DNA from: JAFGKK01 sp964521085
GTDB taxonomy: Bacteria; Chloroflexota; Anaerolineae; Anaerolineales; RBG-16-64-43
Assembly: GCA_964521085.1 (NCBI GenBank)
Contig: CAZFPL010000009.1
Location: 1-64,000 of the forward strand
Direction of reading: 5' to 3'
Length of the DNA stretch: 64,000 bases
Under the pieces are notes generated by a model. That model was not told the origin of the DNA. It was given only the letters and a program-made list of their open reading frames with translations, and made no database searches. Both the position numbers and the translations under genes were made by a program. Every line of letters begins with the position of its first letter. The first letter of the stretch is position 1. Positions 25,492-33,853 of the stretch are shown here, piece by piece.

Positions 25492-25923
25492 TTAATCGAG
25501 CAAATTCTTCGGGATGTTGCCGCCGTTGTCGGCAATGGCCTTCAAAACGGCTTTGTGCAGCCACATGTTCCGCTTGAAGGAATCGTTGACGATGTTATCC
25601 GGGCACTTAAGCTCGACGGCCAGCTCCTTCAGATCGTTCGCGCCGTGTGGAAGATCCAGAAGGACTAGCAAATCCACAATCGATTCCTTCCAGTTCAGCT
25701 TCATGGGGTACTTTTTAGCCATGCCCTCGAGCTTACCCACCACGTCGACCACCGGGATCGCAGCCGCCGCGGCGGCTTTTGGCGCGCTGGAGGAAGCCGA
25801 AGGTGTGTAAGCAGGTTGATTACCCACCACCCGCGGGGATCCGGGCGAGGGGACTGCAGCAGGTTTTGCCGCAGCGGTTTTTTTTATTCCGAGTTTTTCG
25901 AGAATTGAATCAAAGAGGCCCAT
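25492..25923 (-). CDS. DUF3597 domain protein
   Basis: A 143-residue protein. It begins 'MGLFDSILEKLGIKK', continues with an Ala/Pro/Ser-rich linker and ends in the DUF3597 domain, recognised by 'KLNWKESIVDLLVLLDL', 'LKELAVELKCP' and 'NMWLHKAVLKAIADNGG'. This resembles the C-terminal domain found beside LysM or lytic proteins in some species; the molecular role is not known. The ribosome site AAGGA lies six bases before the ATG, and a promoter is at 25995-26022. Confidence 0.88.
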   Translation of the reverse strand: MGLFDSILEKLGIKKTAAAKPAAVPSPGSPRVVGNQPAYTPSASSSAPKAAAAAAIPVVDVVGKLEGMAKKYPMKLNWKESIVDLLVLLDLPHGANDLKELAVELKCPDNIVNDSFKRNMWLHKAVLKAIADNGGNIPKNLLD

Positions 25924-25994
25924 GTCAGATCCTTTCTAGACCGATTCTGGGTTGTTACAGCGGAAATCTTGGTTTCTTCACCTTGCTGCAAATG

Positions 25995-26022
25995 ATTGTA
26001 GCATCATTCTTTTCTTTGACAA
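25995..26022 (-). promoter_or_regulatory. Promoter of the DUF3597 gene
   Basis: On the minus strand TTGTCA (plus 26017-26022) and TACAAT (plus 25995-26000) are 16 bases apart. Confidence 0.55.
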
Positions 26023-26211
26023 GCAGGGGGGCTTTGTCCCCGGTCATCCAACAAGGTCGTGTGAATATGGATCCCACGGAGGAGAAGGATTTAAAAACCG
26101 CATCCCCCAAAAGCGTCTGTTTGGAGGGATCGAATGGAAAACGGCGTTTCAGAAGAATCTGGGTGCCGCACACTCGATCATAAAACGGATCGAAATTTTC
26201 CGCAGAAAAAA

Positions 26212-26239
26212 GGTCCCTCCAAATGACTCTGGAGGGACC
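26212..26239 (-). terminator. Intrinsic terminator after family member 2
   Basis: Perfect 10-base G/C-rich arms (26212-26221 and 26230-26239) are followed by TTTTTT on the minus strand. Confidence 0.85.
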
Positions 26240-26267
26240 GCGTTAATTGGAAGAACTTGGTTGAAGA

Positions 26268-27248
26268 TCAGCTGGATACCGGCGGCGGACTTTGCGCCGG
26301 AATCGCAAGGAGAGGTGTCTCGCTGCTGAGTTTTTTATATGCCAGCACCATGACGCCCGTCTCCCAGGCCGTCAGGACGGCCTGGACCAGGTAGGATGCC
26401 AGAATGAACAACACCAGCAACACGATCCCGATGACCAGCAGCACCATATCGAGGCTGCCCGTCCCGCTGATCAGAGGAAGTAAACTCAGGAACAGCAGGA
26501 TGCCGGATGGAGCGAAAAGGATCAGCAATCCCAGGCCTACGCCCAGCGAAATCGCAAACAAGATGAGCCAGAGGATGAACACCGGCCCGATGTGATCCCG
26601 CATCACCGACCAGGCCCGGCCGATGGCCGTCCCGACGCCCAGTTTTTCAACCACAACCGCGTAATCCATGAACGCGAACCAAACGCTGATCGCAATTCCG
26701 ATCGCGATGTTCACGCATATCATCGGGATTAATCCGATTCCGCAGGTGAGAACTCCCACGAAGAGCATGAAAACGCCCACGACGATGGCGAGGAGAATTC
26801 CGATGGCAATCCCCAGAAGCCGGATCAGCAATAAAGGCGGGAAATAGCGCACACCCGTATTCCAGGTTTCCCGGAAGTCGACCTTCTCGCCCGTTTCAGC
26901 CTTAAGGATGCCGCCGATCAATCCGCCGCGCCCGACGATCGACAGCAGCCACAACACCAACGCGATGATGAGAAGGATGCACACCACGCCGAACACGATG
27001 GCGAGGATGGTACTGACGTCGATGCTGTTTATTTTATTAATGGTAGTCTGCATCGCCGGCGGGTAATCACCGCGTCGGTAGTCGCTTATACTCGAGTTGA
27101 TGTTAAAACTGACATTGGGAGTCCCGCCTCCCGATCCTCCCCAGCCCGCGCCTCCCAACGCCGCCAGGAAACCGAAAAACCAGAGGATTTTGTTTTTCCA
27201 TGCAATATTCCACGCCTTGGTCAGCAATGAAGAATAATCAAGACTCAT
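26268..27248 (-). CDS. Large polytopic membrane protein, family member 2
   Basis: A 326-residue membrane protein, paralog of 24018-25010, starting 'LDYSSLLTKAWNIAWKNKIL'. It has a Gly-rich loop after the first helix ('GGAGWGGSGGGTP'), then helices at about 75-110 and a C-terminal set from about 150 on. The segment 'DYAVVVEKLGVGTAIGRAW' corresponds to 'KLAVLVEDMGVGASFRRAA' in the relative and is the best conserved part. It is separated by only 16 bases from the upstream membrane gene and probably shares its transcript. Function unknown. Confidence 0.78.
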   Translation of the reverse strand: MSLDYSSLLTKAWNIAWKNKILWFFGFLAALGGAGWGGSGGGTPNVSFNINSSISDYRRGDYPPAMQTTINKINSIDVSTILAIVFGVVCILLIIALVLWLLSIVGRGGLIGGILKAETGEKVDFRETWNTGVRYFPPLLLIRLLGIAIGILLAIVVGVFMLFVGVLTCGIGLIPMICVNIAIGIAISVWFAFMDYAVVVEKLGVGTAIGRAWSVMRDHIGPVFILWLILFAISLGVGLGLLILFAPSGILLFLSLLPLISGTGSLDMVLLVIGIVLLVLFILASYLVQAVLTAWETGVMVLAYKKLSSETPLLAIPAQSPPPVSS

Positions 27249-27264
27249 ATCCGCCTCCTAGTGT

Positions 27265-28191
27265 TTATTCAATATACGGGTTTTCCCCTTCCGGGGTGCG
27301 TTTTTCCCCGGCGGCCGCGAAAGCCGCCGCCCGGTAGGTGAGGGTGAAATACACCGTGCTGAAAACCAGGACGAACGTAAGCAACGCCAATCCGACCGGC
27401 GTGGATAGCAGGCAGATTGCGCCGGCAATCACCGCCTCGACGGTTGATTGACTGGTCCATGCCAACAGCACGATGAATACGACGACCGCCAGGATGAACG
27501 CAAAAAGGAACGCAATCGCCAGGGCAAGGAATACCTGCAACATATAGGCGATCAGAAATCCCCACCAACCCGACCGGATGAGTGTCCAAATCCGCCGGAA
27601 AGCCATTTTGGGGCGCACATCTTCGAGGGCCACCGACATCATCAAGAGGAAAACCAGAATCCCGAGTATGGTGTTGAACGGGGAAAGGATGGTCTGCAGG
27701 AGCGGGATCACGGCGGATCCCCAGGCGGTGTTCTCGCGCAGGATCAGCGCAAGCAGCGCCGGCAGAATGCCCAGGGCCTGGATCACCAGGCCGAAGGTGA
27801 AGGCAAGCTTCAACAGACTTCCCCAGCGTTGCCTTCCCAACCGGAGGGAACCCATGACGGAGACCGGCTTCCCGTCCGCGGCCGCATCCGCGCCGCGGAT
27901 CATGGCGGCCTGCACTCCCCAGGCGAGGAATGACGTCACGATCAGCAGGCACAAGGAGACGGCGAAGAACAACACCCATTCCAGCGTGGAAAGGTTCTGA
28001 AATGGAAACTTGAAATCGGTCAACAGATTTTCCTGCGCTGGCAACATGAGATAGGACGTGACGGCTCCCAGCCCGCCGGCAAAGACCAGGGCCGGTATCA
28101 TCACCAAATATAGAAGGAAGGCAAGCGCCCACAGCGCACCGGTGCGATAGGTGATGCGGAAGCTGTCGCGGAGGATTGCATACGGATTCAT
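27265..28191 (-). CDS. Large polytopic membrane protein, distant family member 3
   Basis: A 308-residue protein with about six helices. Its start 'MNPYAILRDSFRITYRTGAL' plays the same role as the N-termini of the two related proteins nearby but is more diverged. The ATG at 28189-28191 is chosen because the longer frame overlaps guaA. A shared 'SVALEDVRPKMAFRRIWTLI' segment matches the position of 'VVVEKLGVGTAIGRAWSVM' in member 2. Function unknown. Confidence 0.72.
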   Translation of the reverse strand: MNPYAILRDSFRITYRTGALWALAFLLYLVMIPALVFAGGLGAVTSYLMLPAQENLLTDFKFPFQNLSTLEWVLFFAVSLCLLIVTSFLAWGVQAAMIRGADAAADGKPVSVMGSLRLGRQRWGSLLKLAFTFGLVIQALGILPALLALILRENTAWGSAVIPLLQTILSPFNTILGILVFLLMMSVALEDVRPKMAFRRIWTLIRSGWWGFLIAYMLQVFLALAIAFLFAFILAVVVFIVLLAWTSQSTVEAVIAGAICLLSTPVGLALLTFVLVFSTVYFTLTYRAAAFAAAGEKRTPEGENPYIE

Positions 28192-28222
28192 CGCGTTATC
28201 CCGTTGGCTGGATTGCCACGCC

Positions 28223-29764
28223 TCATTCCCATTCGATTGTGGCCGGGGGTTTGCTGGTGATGTCATAAACCACTCGATTGACCCCTTTGACCTCGTTGAC
28301 GATGCGGCTGGAGATCCGCGCCAGCAGGTCGTGGGGCAGACGGGCCCAATCCGCGGTCATGAAGTCTTCGGTGGTTACGGCGCGGATGGCGCACACTTCC
28401 TGGTACGTCCGCCCGTCGCCCATCACGCCCACCGATCGGACGGGAAGCAGGACCACGAACGCCTGAGAGGTTTCGCTGCGCAGCATGTCGGCCGCGGCAA
28501 GCTCGTCGAATAGGATTTTATCCGCGGCACGCAGGATATCCAACCTTGCCCAGGTAACCTCGCCCAGGCAGCGTACGGCCAGGCCCGGTCCGGGGAACGG
28601 CTGGCGCCAGACGAGCGATTCCGGCAGGCCGAGTTCGACGCCGACTTTGCGGACTTCATCTTTGAACAGATATCGCAACGGTTCCACCAACTCGAATCCG
28701 AGATCCTTCGGCAGGCCGCCGACGTTGTGATGGGTTTTAATTTTATCCGCCGACCCGCGCTCCGCGGCGCGGCTCTCCACGACGTCCGGATAGATCGTCC
28801 CCTGGACGAGGAAACGCACCGGACCGGCTTTGCCTGCCGTGCGAAGAGCCTCGCGTTCGAACACGCGGATGAATTTTTCGCCGATGATCTTTCGCTTTTG
28901 TTCCGGATCGATCACGCCGGCCAGGCCGTCCAGAAAATCCTCCGCGGCGTTCACCGCGATCAGTTTCGCGCCCAGCGTTCTGCGGAAGGCGGCTGTCACC
29001 GCCTCCGGTTCGCCGGCGCGCAGCATGCCGGTGTCGACAAAGATGCATGTCAGCCGGTCGCCCACCGCCCGGTGGACCAGCGCCGCCGCTACGGTCGAAT
29101 CCACACCTCCGCTGACTCCCGCCACCACGGCCGCATCTCCGACCTGGCGGCGGATGCCCGCGACGCAATCCTCCACCACCGAGCCGGGAGTCCACTCGGA
29201 TTTCACCCCTGCGGCGCGCAGGAAGGCGGCCAGGATTTCCTTGCCGCGTTCCGTGTGGTTGACCTCCGGATGGAACTGAAGCGCGAAGAGATTGCGCGCC
29301 GGATCTTCCATTGCCGCCACCGGACAATTATCGGAGACCGCGGTCGGCCGGAATCCATCCGGTATCCGGTCCACCCGGTCGCCGTGACTCATCCAGGCTT
29401 GAAAGGTTTCTTTCGGAAGCAGTGCGGATTGGGAATCCGGCCGGACTTCGGCTCGGCCATACTCCCGCTGCGGGGAAGCCGCCACGCGGCCGCCGAGGGA
29501 GCGGGCCATCAGATGCATGCCGTAGCAGATGCCGAGGACGGGCAATCCGGATTGCAGGATGTACGCAGGCAGCCCGGGGGCTCCCGGGTCGTACACGCTG
29601 TTGGGGCCTCCGGAGAGGATGAATGCTTTCGGGTGCAGCGCCATCACCCGCTCTTCCGGAGCGTCGAAGGGGAACAGCTCGCAGTAAACCTGCGCTTCAC
29701 GGATCCGGCGGGCGATCAGCTGCGAATATTGCGATCCAAAATCAAGAATGGCAATCGAGTCCAT
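28223..29764 (-). CDS. guaA: GMP synthase (glutamine-hydrolysing)
   Basis: Converts XMP to GMP with glutamine and ATP, 513 residues. The N-terminal glutamine amidotransferase has 'GICYGMHLMARSLGG' (catalytic Cys) and 'ALQFHPEVNHTERG' (His/Glu). The ATP pyrophosphatase P-loop is 'GVSGGVDSTVAAAL', and the C-terminal dimerisation domain ends 'YDITSKPPATIEWE', the family terminus. The start at 29764 ('MDSIAILDFGSQYSQL') matches the family; the frame is open further upstream without support. It lies downstream of xpt, so two guanine-nucleotide genes are adjacent. Confidence 0.97.
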   Translation of the reverse strand: MDSIAILDFGSQYSQLIARRIREAQVYCELFPFDAPEERVMALHPKAFILSGGPNSVYDPGAPGLPAYILQSGLPVLGICYGMHLMARSLGGRVAASPQREYGRAEVRPDSQSALLPKETFQAWMSHGDRVDRIPDGFRPTAVSDNCPVAAMEDPARNLFALQFHPEVNHTERGKEILAAFLRAAGVKSEWTPGSVVEDCVAGIRRQVGDAAVVAGVSGGVDSTVAAALVHRAVGDRLTCIFVDTGMLRAGEPEAVTAAFRRTLGAKLIAVNAAEDFLDGLAGVIDPEQKRKIIGEKFIRVFEREALRTAGKAGPVRFLVQGTIYPDVVESRAAERGSADKIKTHHNVGGLPKDLGFELVEPLRYLFKDEVRKVGVELGLPESLVWRQPFPGPGLAVRCLGEVTWARLDILRAADKILFDELAAADMLRSETSQAFVVLLPVRSVGVMGDGRTYQEVCAIRAVTTEDFMTADWARLPHDLLARISSRIVNEVKGVNRVVYDITSKPPATIEWE

Positions 29765-29832
29765 CCGCGCTTCTCCAACTGACCGCATCAACCCCGCCGA
29801 GGTTTCACCATCCATCCCCCCCTGAAACCACT

Positions 29833-29864
29833 GTCCCCCCATGTCTCATTAAAAATGGGGGGAC
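29833..29864. repeat. Hairpin between xpt and guaA
   Basis: Perfect 10-base arms rich in C/G (29833-29842 and 29855-29864) with a 12-base A/T-rich loop. No T-run follows on the minus strand, so it may be a processing or stability element and not a terminator. Confidence 0.55.
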
Positions 29865-29895
29865 GGAAAGGGGGTGTTGGTTATGAAAAATTCCT

Positions 29896-30477
29896 TCACC
29901 GATCCGACGGCGCAAAGACGATCTTTCCGTCCTGCATATCGGTGATCACCGCCAGGGCTTCGATCGGCACGCCGACGGAGCCGAGCAGCTCCCGGCCGCC
30001 GTCGAAAGTCTTTTCGATCAGCGCGCCGATCCCGACCACTTGCGCCCCGGCCGCCTGCGCCAACCGCACCAGTCCGAGGATAGTCTGCCCGGTGGCCAGG
30101 AAGTCGTCGATGATCAACACTTTATCCCCCTCCATTAAAAATTCCGGGGAGACGATCAATTCGATCGTCCGCCCTTTGGTGTGAGAGGGGGTGAGGGTGA
30201 GGAACACCTGGTCCGGCATGGTAATCGGTTTGGTTTTACGGGCGTAGACGACAGGCAGGCCGAGTTCGAGCGCCGTGAGCAGCGCGGGCGCGATCCCGGA
30301 AATTTCCGCCGTGAGCACCTTCGTCGCGCCGACGTTTTTAAAGCGCGCCGCAAATTCCTTTCCGCACTCATCCATCAGGATCGGGTCCACCTGGTGGTTG
30401 ATAAATCCGTCGACCTTGAGGATGTCGTTTCCCAGGTTGCGGCCGTTTTTCAGGATGCGTTCTTCCAGCAACTTCAT
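29896..30477 (-). CDS. xpt: Xanthine phosphoribosyltransferase
   Basis: Purine salvage enzyme making XMP from xanthine and PRPP, 193 residues. It starts 'MKLLEERILKNGRNLGNDIL', has the Xpt-specific 'YARKTKPITMPDQVF', and the PRPP-binding loop 'VLIIDDFLATGQTI'. The ATG at 30477 has GGAGGAA seven bases upstream; a -10 TATACT lies at 30505-30510. Its product XMP is the substrate of GuaA encoded next door. No purine riboswitch is visible in the leader. Confidence 0.95.
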   Translation of the reverse strand: MKLLEERILKNGRNLGNDILKVDGFINHQVDPILMDECGKEFAARFKNVGATKVLTAEISGIAPALLTALELGLPVVYARKTKPITMPDQVFLTLTPSHTKGRTIELIVSPEFLMEGDKVLIIDDFLATGQTILGLVRLAQAAGAQVVGIGALIEKTFDGGRELLGSVGVPIEALAVITDMQDGKIVFAPSDR

Positions 30478-30547
30478 ACGTTCCTCCGATCCACCGCCGC
30501 CGAGAGTATAGCACAGACCTCTTCTCCGGAGTGTGCACGAAATAAAA

Positions 30548-30571
30548 AATGCCGGCGATGAAACCGGCATT
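30548..30571 (-). terminator. Terminator after the tRNA-Arg gene
   Basis: Eight-base arms (30548-30555 and 30564-30571) followed by a T-rich tail on the minus strand, seven bases past the tRNA 3' end. Confidence 0.75.
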
Positions 30572-30577
30572 TCCGAG

Positions 30578-30650
30578 TGCCCCAGGAGGGAATTGAACCC
30601 CCAGCCTTAGCCTTAGGAGTGCTCTGCTCTGTCCGTTGAGCTACTGGGGC
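30578..30650 (-). tRNA. tRNA-Arg (anticodon CCU)
   Basis: A 73-base cloverleaf. The seven-base acceptor pairs perfectly, the D-stem is GCTC/GAGC, the T-arm is GGGGG-TTCAATT-CCCTC, and the discriminator base is A; CCA is not encoded. The anticodon loop CTCCTAA gives anticodon CCT, reading AGG. The anticodon stem is weak: only three of five pairs are standard, with G27-A43 and A31-G39 opposed purines. The terminator just downstream suggests it is transcribed alone. Confidence 0.85.
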
Positions 30651-30665
30651 GCCGAGGTCTTCAAA

Positions 30666-31430
30666 TTATACCGCCTCTCCGATGGCGGCCCGGACCCGCT
30701 CGGCCATCGCACCGAACTTGCGCGTGTAGGTCATCTCTTCCCTGCGCGGCCGCGGAAGATCGACCGCAAGCTCCATCCGTAATTTTCCGGGGCGCGAGGT
30801 GAGCACCAGCACCCGGTCGGCGAGCAGAATCGCTTCGGGAATCGAGTGCGTCACCATGATCACCGTTTTGCGCCGCGCCTGCGCGATGCGCATCAACTCC
30901 ACCCCCATCCGGTCGCGGGTCATCGCATCCAGCGCGCCGAAGGGTTCATCCAGAAGCAGCACCTCCGGATCGTGCGCCAGCGCCCGGGCCAGCGCCACAC
31001 GCTGCGCCATCCCGCCGGAGAGTTCCCGCGGAAGGCTGCGTTCGAATCCCGCCAGGCCGACCAGTTCCACCAGTTCCTTCACCGCGGCATCCGCTTCCAA
31101 GGCGGGTGTGCCGTCGAGCTCGAGCGGCAGGAGGATGTTTTTTTCCACGCTGCGCCACGGCATCAGGTTCGCCCGCTGAAAAACGAAACCGATCCGGGGG
31201 GAAGGACCTTCCAGTTCTTTGCCCTCGAACAACATCCGCCCGGCCGTCGGCCGCAGCAATCCGCCCAGCAGCCGGAGCAGGGTGCTCTTGCCGCATCCCG
31301 ACGGCCCGACAATGCACACGAATTCCTCGCGCGCGATGGAAAAGGACACCTCCCCGAGCGCGCGCAGTTCCGTCTCCGCGCCGGTGAATGCCGCCGTCAG
31401 GTTTATCGCCTCAAGAAGGGTTTCCTTCAT
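30666..31430 (-). CDS. ABC transporter ATPase of the riboflavin-importer locus
   Basis: ATP-binding subunit of 254 residues in the SsuB/TauB/ThiZ branch. Walker A 'GPSGCGKSTLLRLLGG', the signature 'ELSGGMAQRVALARAL' and Walker B 'VLLLDEPFGALDAMTRD' are complete. It follows the binding protein and permease genes behind an FMN riboswitch, so it most likely energises riboflavin uptake. That substrate is inferred from the riboswitch and from the RibX/RibY family, not from this subunit. Confidence 0.85.
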   Translation of the reverse strand: MKETLLEAINLTAAFTGAETELRALGEVSFSIAREEFVCIVGPSGCGKSTLLRLLGGLLRPTAGRMLFEGKELEGPSPRIGFVFQRANLMPWRSVEKNILLPLELDGTPALEADAAVKELVELVGLAGFERSLPRELSGGMAQRVALARALAHDPEVLLLDEPFGALDAMTRDRMGVELMRIAQARRKTVIMVTHSIPEAILLADRVLVLTSRPGKLRMELAVDLPRPRREEMTYTRKFGAMAERVRAAIGEAV

Positions 31431-31522
31431 TCTATTAAGCCTGTATCAATAGACCGTGGAGAAGCGGTCATCGGCAGTGATCAAATATCGATGGTCCATG
31501 GTCTACAGTCGATGGTCGCACT

Positions 31523-32497
31523 TCACTGCGGCAGGAGATCGTTGGTGAACGCCCTGGTGATATCGAGCGGCTCGGTCAACAGATCCATGGACCGCAGTGT
31601 GGCTTCCATATTCTGCCAGGCGGCAAGATCGCTCTCGCCGGGCCGGTCGGTCTTCCAGAATGCAAGCGTCTCCAGCAGCACCTGCTTCTGGATCGGATCC
31701 TCTTCGGCCAATCCCTCGACGTATTTGCGGCAGATTTGATACGCCGCATCGGGATCCGAAATCACATCTTCCACCGCGCGCAGGATTGCGCGGATCATCC
31801 CGCGTACCAATCCCGGATCGTCGGCGATCGTCTTCTCGTTTGTCAGCAGGCCGTTGGACGCCAAGTCGACGAAATCCGCCACCCGGATTACGATCACTTT
31901 GTATCCGCGCCCAGAAAGTTGGACCGGTTCGTTATTTGCGTAGACTACCGCAGCATCCACCTGACCGCTTACCAGCACCTCGACCTGATTGTAGCCAACT
32001 ACATCAAGTGTGACCTCCTCTTCCGCCACTCCCGCGGAATTCAAGAGTGCCCGGAAGCCGACGTAGGAAGCTCCCGCCAAAACAGGAATGCCCACCTTCT
32101 TCCCTTTCAAATCCTGCACGGTCTGTATCCCGGATTCTTCCAGCGCGGCGACGGCGACCGGATAACCATGCCACCAGGCCATTGCATAGACCACGGGAAG
32201 CCCCTGGGCCCGGGCAAGCGGCACCTGCTCGCCGGAAACCATTGCAAAGGGTAATTCTCCGGCGCCGACCAGCGCCACGCCGTCGGTTTCGAATTTGTAA
32301 TCAAACTCAATCGCGATGCCCTCTTCCTTAAAATAGCCCTTCTCCGCCGCAACGTAGAACGGCGCAAACTGCACATTGGGGATATATCCCATCGGCAGAC
32401 GGATGGATTGCAAAGCCTTCGTGGCGTTATTTCCGGAGGATGGCGCGCACCCCGCCAGGAGGGCGATGCCGATGATAAAAAAGAATACGCGTTTCAT
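31523..32497 (-). CDS. ribY: Riboflavin ABC transporter substrate-binding lipoprotein (RibY-like)
   Basis: A 324-residue NMT1/THI5-like binding protein. The lipobox 'LLAGC' (Cys about 17) marks a lipoprotein. The core has 'MGYIPNVQFAPFYVAAEKGY' and 'DLKGKKVGIPVLAGASYVG', typical of the family that includes thiamine-precursor and riboflavin binders. AAGGAG lies nine bases before the ATG. The FMN riboswitch at the head of the operon favours riboflavin as ligand; a pyrimidine-type ligand is the alternative. Confidence 0.82.
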   Translation of the reverse strand: MKRVFFFIIGIALLAGCAPSSGNNATKALQSIRLPMGYIPNVQFAPFYVAAEKGYFKEEGIAIEFDYKFETDGVALVGAGELPFAMVSGEQVPLARAQGLPVVYAMAWWHGYPVAVAALEESGIQTVQDLKGKKVGIPVLAGASYVGFRALLNSAGVAEEEVTLDVVGYNQVEVLVSGQVDAAVVYANNEPVQLSGRGYKVIVIRVADFVDLASNGLLTNEKTIADDPGLVRGMIRAILRAVEDVISDPDAAYQICRKYVEGLAEEDPIQKQVLLETLAFWKTDRPGESDLAAWQNMEATLRSMDLLTEPLDITRAFTNDLLPQ

Positions 32498-32639
32498 GAT
32501 CTCTCTTCTCCTTGAAAAAGTCCTTTGAAATCTGACCTTCCTTCCTCTCCCCCGACCCCTCTCCCTCCTCCCTTAAGGCCTATCCTCGAGCGAAGCGAGG
32601 AGAGAGGATGGAGAGGGGTGAATGGGTGAGGGAGGCAAG

Positions 32640-33437
32640 TTACTCTCTCCACGCCAAGAATCTGCTCTCCGCCCAGGCGACCAGGCCGTACAGCGAGAGT
32701 GCCATGGCCACGAGCGAAAAGATTCCCACAAAAACCAGCGCGGTATCGTATTGCCCGCGCGCCACGCTGATCAGAAACCCCAATCCCCTATCGGGCGCGA
32801 TGAACTCCCCCACTACTGCGCCGATCACCGAGAGGGTCGCGCCCACCTTCAAGCCCCCGAGCAGGACCGGCAGCGCCGCCGGCAGTTCGAGATGACGGAA
32901 GTTTTGCCAGCGCGTGGCCCCCAGCGAGCGCATTAGCTCGCGCAGATTCGCCGAGACCGAGCGCAACCCGATGATGGTATTCACCAGCACCGGGAAAAAA
33001 ACGATCAGTGCGCAGATCAATACCTTCGAAGGGACACCGCTTCCGAGCCAGATAAAGAGCAGCGGGGCGATCGCCACCACCGGGATCGCCTGGGTGGCGA
33101 CGATGTACGGCGCGAGAATCTGCTCCGCCAACCGCGATTTGCTCAACAGGTAACCCAGGAGTGCGGCGGCGCCCACTCCGAAGCCCATTCCCGCCAGCAC
33201 TTCGCTGAGCGTGAAAAGGAAATGCCGCAGTAGACTTCCATCGGCCGCGACTTTACCCAGACGCTCGATTACCACCAGTGGACCGGGCAGGATGAAGGCG
33301 GGCAATCCGGCGAAAGCATAAACCGCCTGCCAGATGATTCCGCAGGCTGCGATCGCCGTAATAACCGGGATTAACCGGCCGACGGCTGGCCTTTTCCCAC
33401 GAGGCGTTGGGGGTTTGGAATTATTACGATTCGCCAT
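32640..33437 (-). CDS. ribX: Riboflavin ABC transporter permease (RibX-like)
   Basis: A 265-residue BPD-type permease of the SsuC/ThiX class with about six helices. The conserved EAA-like loop is 'ELMRSLGATRWQNFRHLELP' and the C-terminal 'GAVVGEFIAPDRGLGFLI' is typical. The start is the ATG at 33435-33437; the reading frame stays open through the riboswitch but those residues have no meaning. It is the first gene after the FMN riboswitch and its terminator. Confidence 0.85.
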   Translation of the reverse strand: MANRNNSKPPTPRGKRPAVGRLIPVITAIAACGIIWQAVYAFAGLPAFILPGPLVVIERLGKVAADGSLLRHFLFTLSEVLAGMGFGVGAAALLGYLLSKSRLAEQILAPYIVATQAIPVVAIAPLLFIWLGSGVPSKVLICALIVFFPVLVNTIIGLRSVSANLRELMRSLGATRWQNFRHLELPAALPVLLGGLKVGATLSVIGAVVGEFIAPDRGLGFLISVARGQYDTALVFVGIFSLVAMALSLYGLVAWAESRFLAWRE

Positions 33438-33565
33438 GAATGCAATCCGACACTGATTCTCTAGAGGACACGGGGAGCAAGCAGTTTTCTTTCTCTTTGT
33501 GTCCTTCAGGTTTTTCCCTGGCCTGCCTGTGTGGTCCAGGTCGGGCTTCGTGCCCTTCATGGAAC

Positions 33566-33596
33566 AAAAAAACCCCGGACTAAAATCGTCTCGGGG
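33566..33596 (-). terminator. Riboswitch-controlled intrinsic terminator
   Basis: On the minus strand a CCCCG(A)GAC / GTCCGGGG stem (arms at plus 33588-33596 and 33573-33580) is followed by seven T. It lies 24 bases after the FMN aptamer, as expected of a transcription-attenuation platform. Confidence 0.85.
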
Positions 33597-33619
33597 CGCC
33601 GGAATCACACAAATGACTA

Positions 33620-33802
33620 CTCTCCTTCTTTCCTCCCGACTATACGGTCGGCTCCGGTTTCGCACCGGATCATGCCTCCGCGGAAATTCCGCTTTGGCTC
33701 GCGGGCTTGCCGGCGATGCAACTCCGTTTGGAACTGCATCCGGCTTACCGCCGATCGGGAATTGGGTCATATTGCGGCCCTCACCCGGCCCCGAAGGATA
33801 TG
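33620..33802 (-). promoter_or_regulatory. FMN riboswitch (RFN element)
   Basis: The minus strand carries the conserved RFN pieces in order: 'CTTCGGGGC' at the 5' end, 'CCGATCGGCGGTAAGCC', 'AGCCCGCGAGC', 'CCGGTGCGAAACCGGAGCC', and 'GTATAGTCGGGAGGAAAG' at the 3' end. FMN binding would favour the terminator at 33566-33596 and switch off the downstream riboflavin importer genes. A TATAAT -10 box lies at plus 33815-33820. The element is antisense to nothing and overlaps no credible gene. Confidence 0.95.
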
Positions 33803-33853
33803 GAATTAATTTTGATTATAACACGGTTAACCCTGATTACCCAAGAATGAACG

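Larger units (their letters stand above)
25924..26267. other. Intergenic region with promoter and terminator
   Basis: This 344-base stretch carries the DUF3597 promoter (25995-26022, minus strand) and a terminator of the next membrane gene (26212-26239). I see no convincing gene in the middle 180 bases. Confidence 0.5.

Noticed and set aside
28727..29782. A 351-codon plus-strand frame
   Set aside because: Antisense to guaA and without any domain.
31488..31517. Direct repeat TCGATGGTC (31488-31496 and 31509-31517) between ribY and the ATPase gene
   Set aside because: Two short copies in a 90-base gap are not enough to claim an operator or mobile repeat.
33438..33770. N-terminal extension of ribX across the riboswitch
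   Set aside because: The open frame covers the terminator and much of the FMN aptamer; no permease begins this way, and the ATG at 33437 gives the family start.
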